DNA from: Kineococcus aurantiacus
GTDB lineage: Bacteria; Actinomycetota; Actinomycetes; Actinomycetales; Kineococcaceae
Direction: 5' to 3'
Length of the DNA: 64,000 nucleotides
NCBI RefSeq assembly: GCF_013409345.1
Contig: NZ_JACCBB010000001.1
Span: 124,001-188,000 of the forward strand
The notes under the pieces are model-generated. The model worked only from the letters and a program-made list of their open reading frames with translations, was not told the origin of the DNA and ran no database searches. Both the position numbers and the translations under genes were made by a program. Within the stretch, counting starts at the first letter, position 1. The number at the start of each line of letters is the position of its first letter. Below, in pieces: positions 63,627-64,000 of this stretch.

Positions 63627-64000
63627 GTGACCCTCGTCGACGCCGTGGCCCTGCAGCGCGAGCTCGCCGGCCCGAACCCGCCGGTCCTGCTGGACGTGCG
63701 GTGGTCCCTCACCGGTCCCGCCGGGGCGGGCGAGTACGCCCGCGGGCACCTGCCCGGCGCGGTCTTCGTCGACCTCGACACCGGGCTGTCGCGCCCCCGC
63801 GGCCCCGGCGAGGGCCGCCACCCGCTGCCGCACCCGGACGCGCTGCAGGAGGTGCTGCGCGCCGCGGGCGTGTCCACCGGCTCACCGGTGGTCCTGTACG
63901 ACGCGGCGGACTCCACCAGCGCCGCGCGCGGCTGGTGGGTGCTGCGCTGGGCGGGCCTGCGCGACGTCCGCGTCCTCGACGGGGGCCTGGCCGCCTGGGT
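63627..64000 (+). CDS. Sulfurtransferase (thiosulfate/3-mercaptopyruvate type), N-terminal part
   Basis: The first 124 residues, cut by the window edge, form rhodanese domain 1: PVLLDVRWSLTGPAGAGEYA, RGHLPGAVFVDLDTGLSRP, then GRHPLPHPDALQEVLRAAGV, VVLYDAADSTSAARGWWVLR, VRVLDGGLAAW. In two-domain enzymes this half is inactive and the catalytic Cys lies in the second half, beyond the window. GTG 63627 starts it. Confidence 0.9.
   Translation, partial: MTLVDAVALQRELAGPNPPVLLDVRWSLTGPAGAGEYARGHLPGAVFVDLDTGLSRPRGPGEGRHPLPHPDALQEVLRAAGVSTGSPVVLYDAADSTSAARGWWVLRWAGLRDVRVLDGGLAAW

Overview
The window is very GC-rich DNA, with GTG starts, GTGA stop/start overlaps and long antisense open frames throughout. 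It carries the complete actinobacterial Pup-proteasome set (pup, dop, pafA, prcB, prcA, mpa), the pafB/pafC WYL regulators, tatA/tatC, helY and rbpA. This points to the Actinomycetota. The gene content and accessory flavour suggest Kineosporiaceae (a Kineococcus-like genome), but that last step is inference.

1-5034 is an accessory stretch: the start of a TetR regulator, two tandem palindromic operators, a divergent NAD(P)-binding oxidoreductase, an intact HLD-II-type haloalkane dehalogenase, then a run of decaying genes (AraC regulator, two alpha/beta hydrolases) and a PLP enzyme broken by a frameshift in a run of eight G. 5074-8291 is a redox-looking unit: a Cys/His-rich MarR regulator divergent from an AhpD-like CxxC protein, a redoxin that has lost one Cys of its CxxC, and a DUF4331 protein. 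8334-12569 holds an MmyB-type regulator facing an SDR gene across a perfect 21-bp palindrome, a GGDEF/EAL protein and a GNAT enzyme. 12703-20830 is a mix: exported aldose epimerase, SRAP (YedK-like) protein, MFS and PatB-like remnants, a GOLPH3-like protein, an ArsR/AHSA1 pair, a nucleotidyltransferase, a nucleoside hydrolase, a nitroreductase and small proteins. 20986-35721 contains TerC, PucR, a DD-carboxypeptidase, a glycerophosphodiesterase, a UMF1 transporter, rbpA with a SigR-like promoter, fxsA-lnt, an amidohydrolase, a trypsin-like protease, a lipoprotein, a FEN-type exonuclease and an Asp/Glu racemase.

35708-58022 is the conserved core. In transcription order on the minus strand it runs mpa, then an ABC efflux trio (MacA-like adaptor, ATPase, permease), dop, pup, prcB, prcA, pafA, two FKBP isomerases, pafB, pafC, a zinc-ribbon protein, tatA, tatC, a diacylglycerol kinase-like protein and helY. 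Plus-strand genes (NUDIX, acyltransferase, DUF3866) are interspersed. Dop deamidates the C-terminal Gln of Pup, PafA ligates Pup to targets, Mpa unfolds them and PrcAB degrades them; PafBC is the linked DNA-damage activator. The ABC cassette between mpa and dop is the unexpected part.

58249-61546 is a tightly overlapping kynurenine operon (kynureninase, tryptophan 2,3-dioxygenase, formamidase-like hydrolase with an extra N-terminal domain) that would take tryptophan to anthranilate. The window ends with a BrkB/YihY membrane protein overlapping an SBF-type transporter by 90 bp, and the start of a sulfurtransferase. No rRNA, tRNA, CRISPR array or intact insertion sequence was seen.
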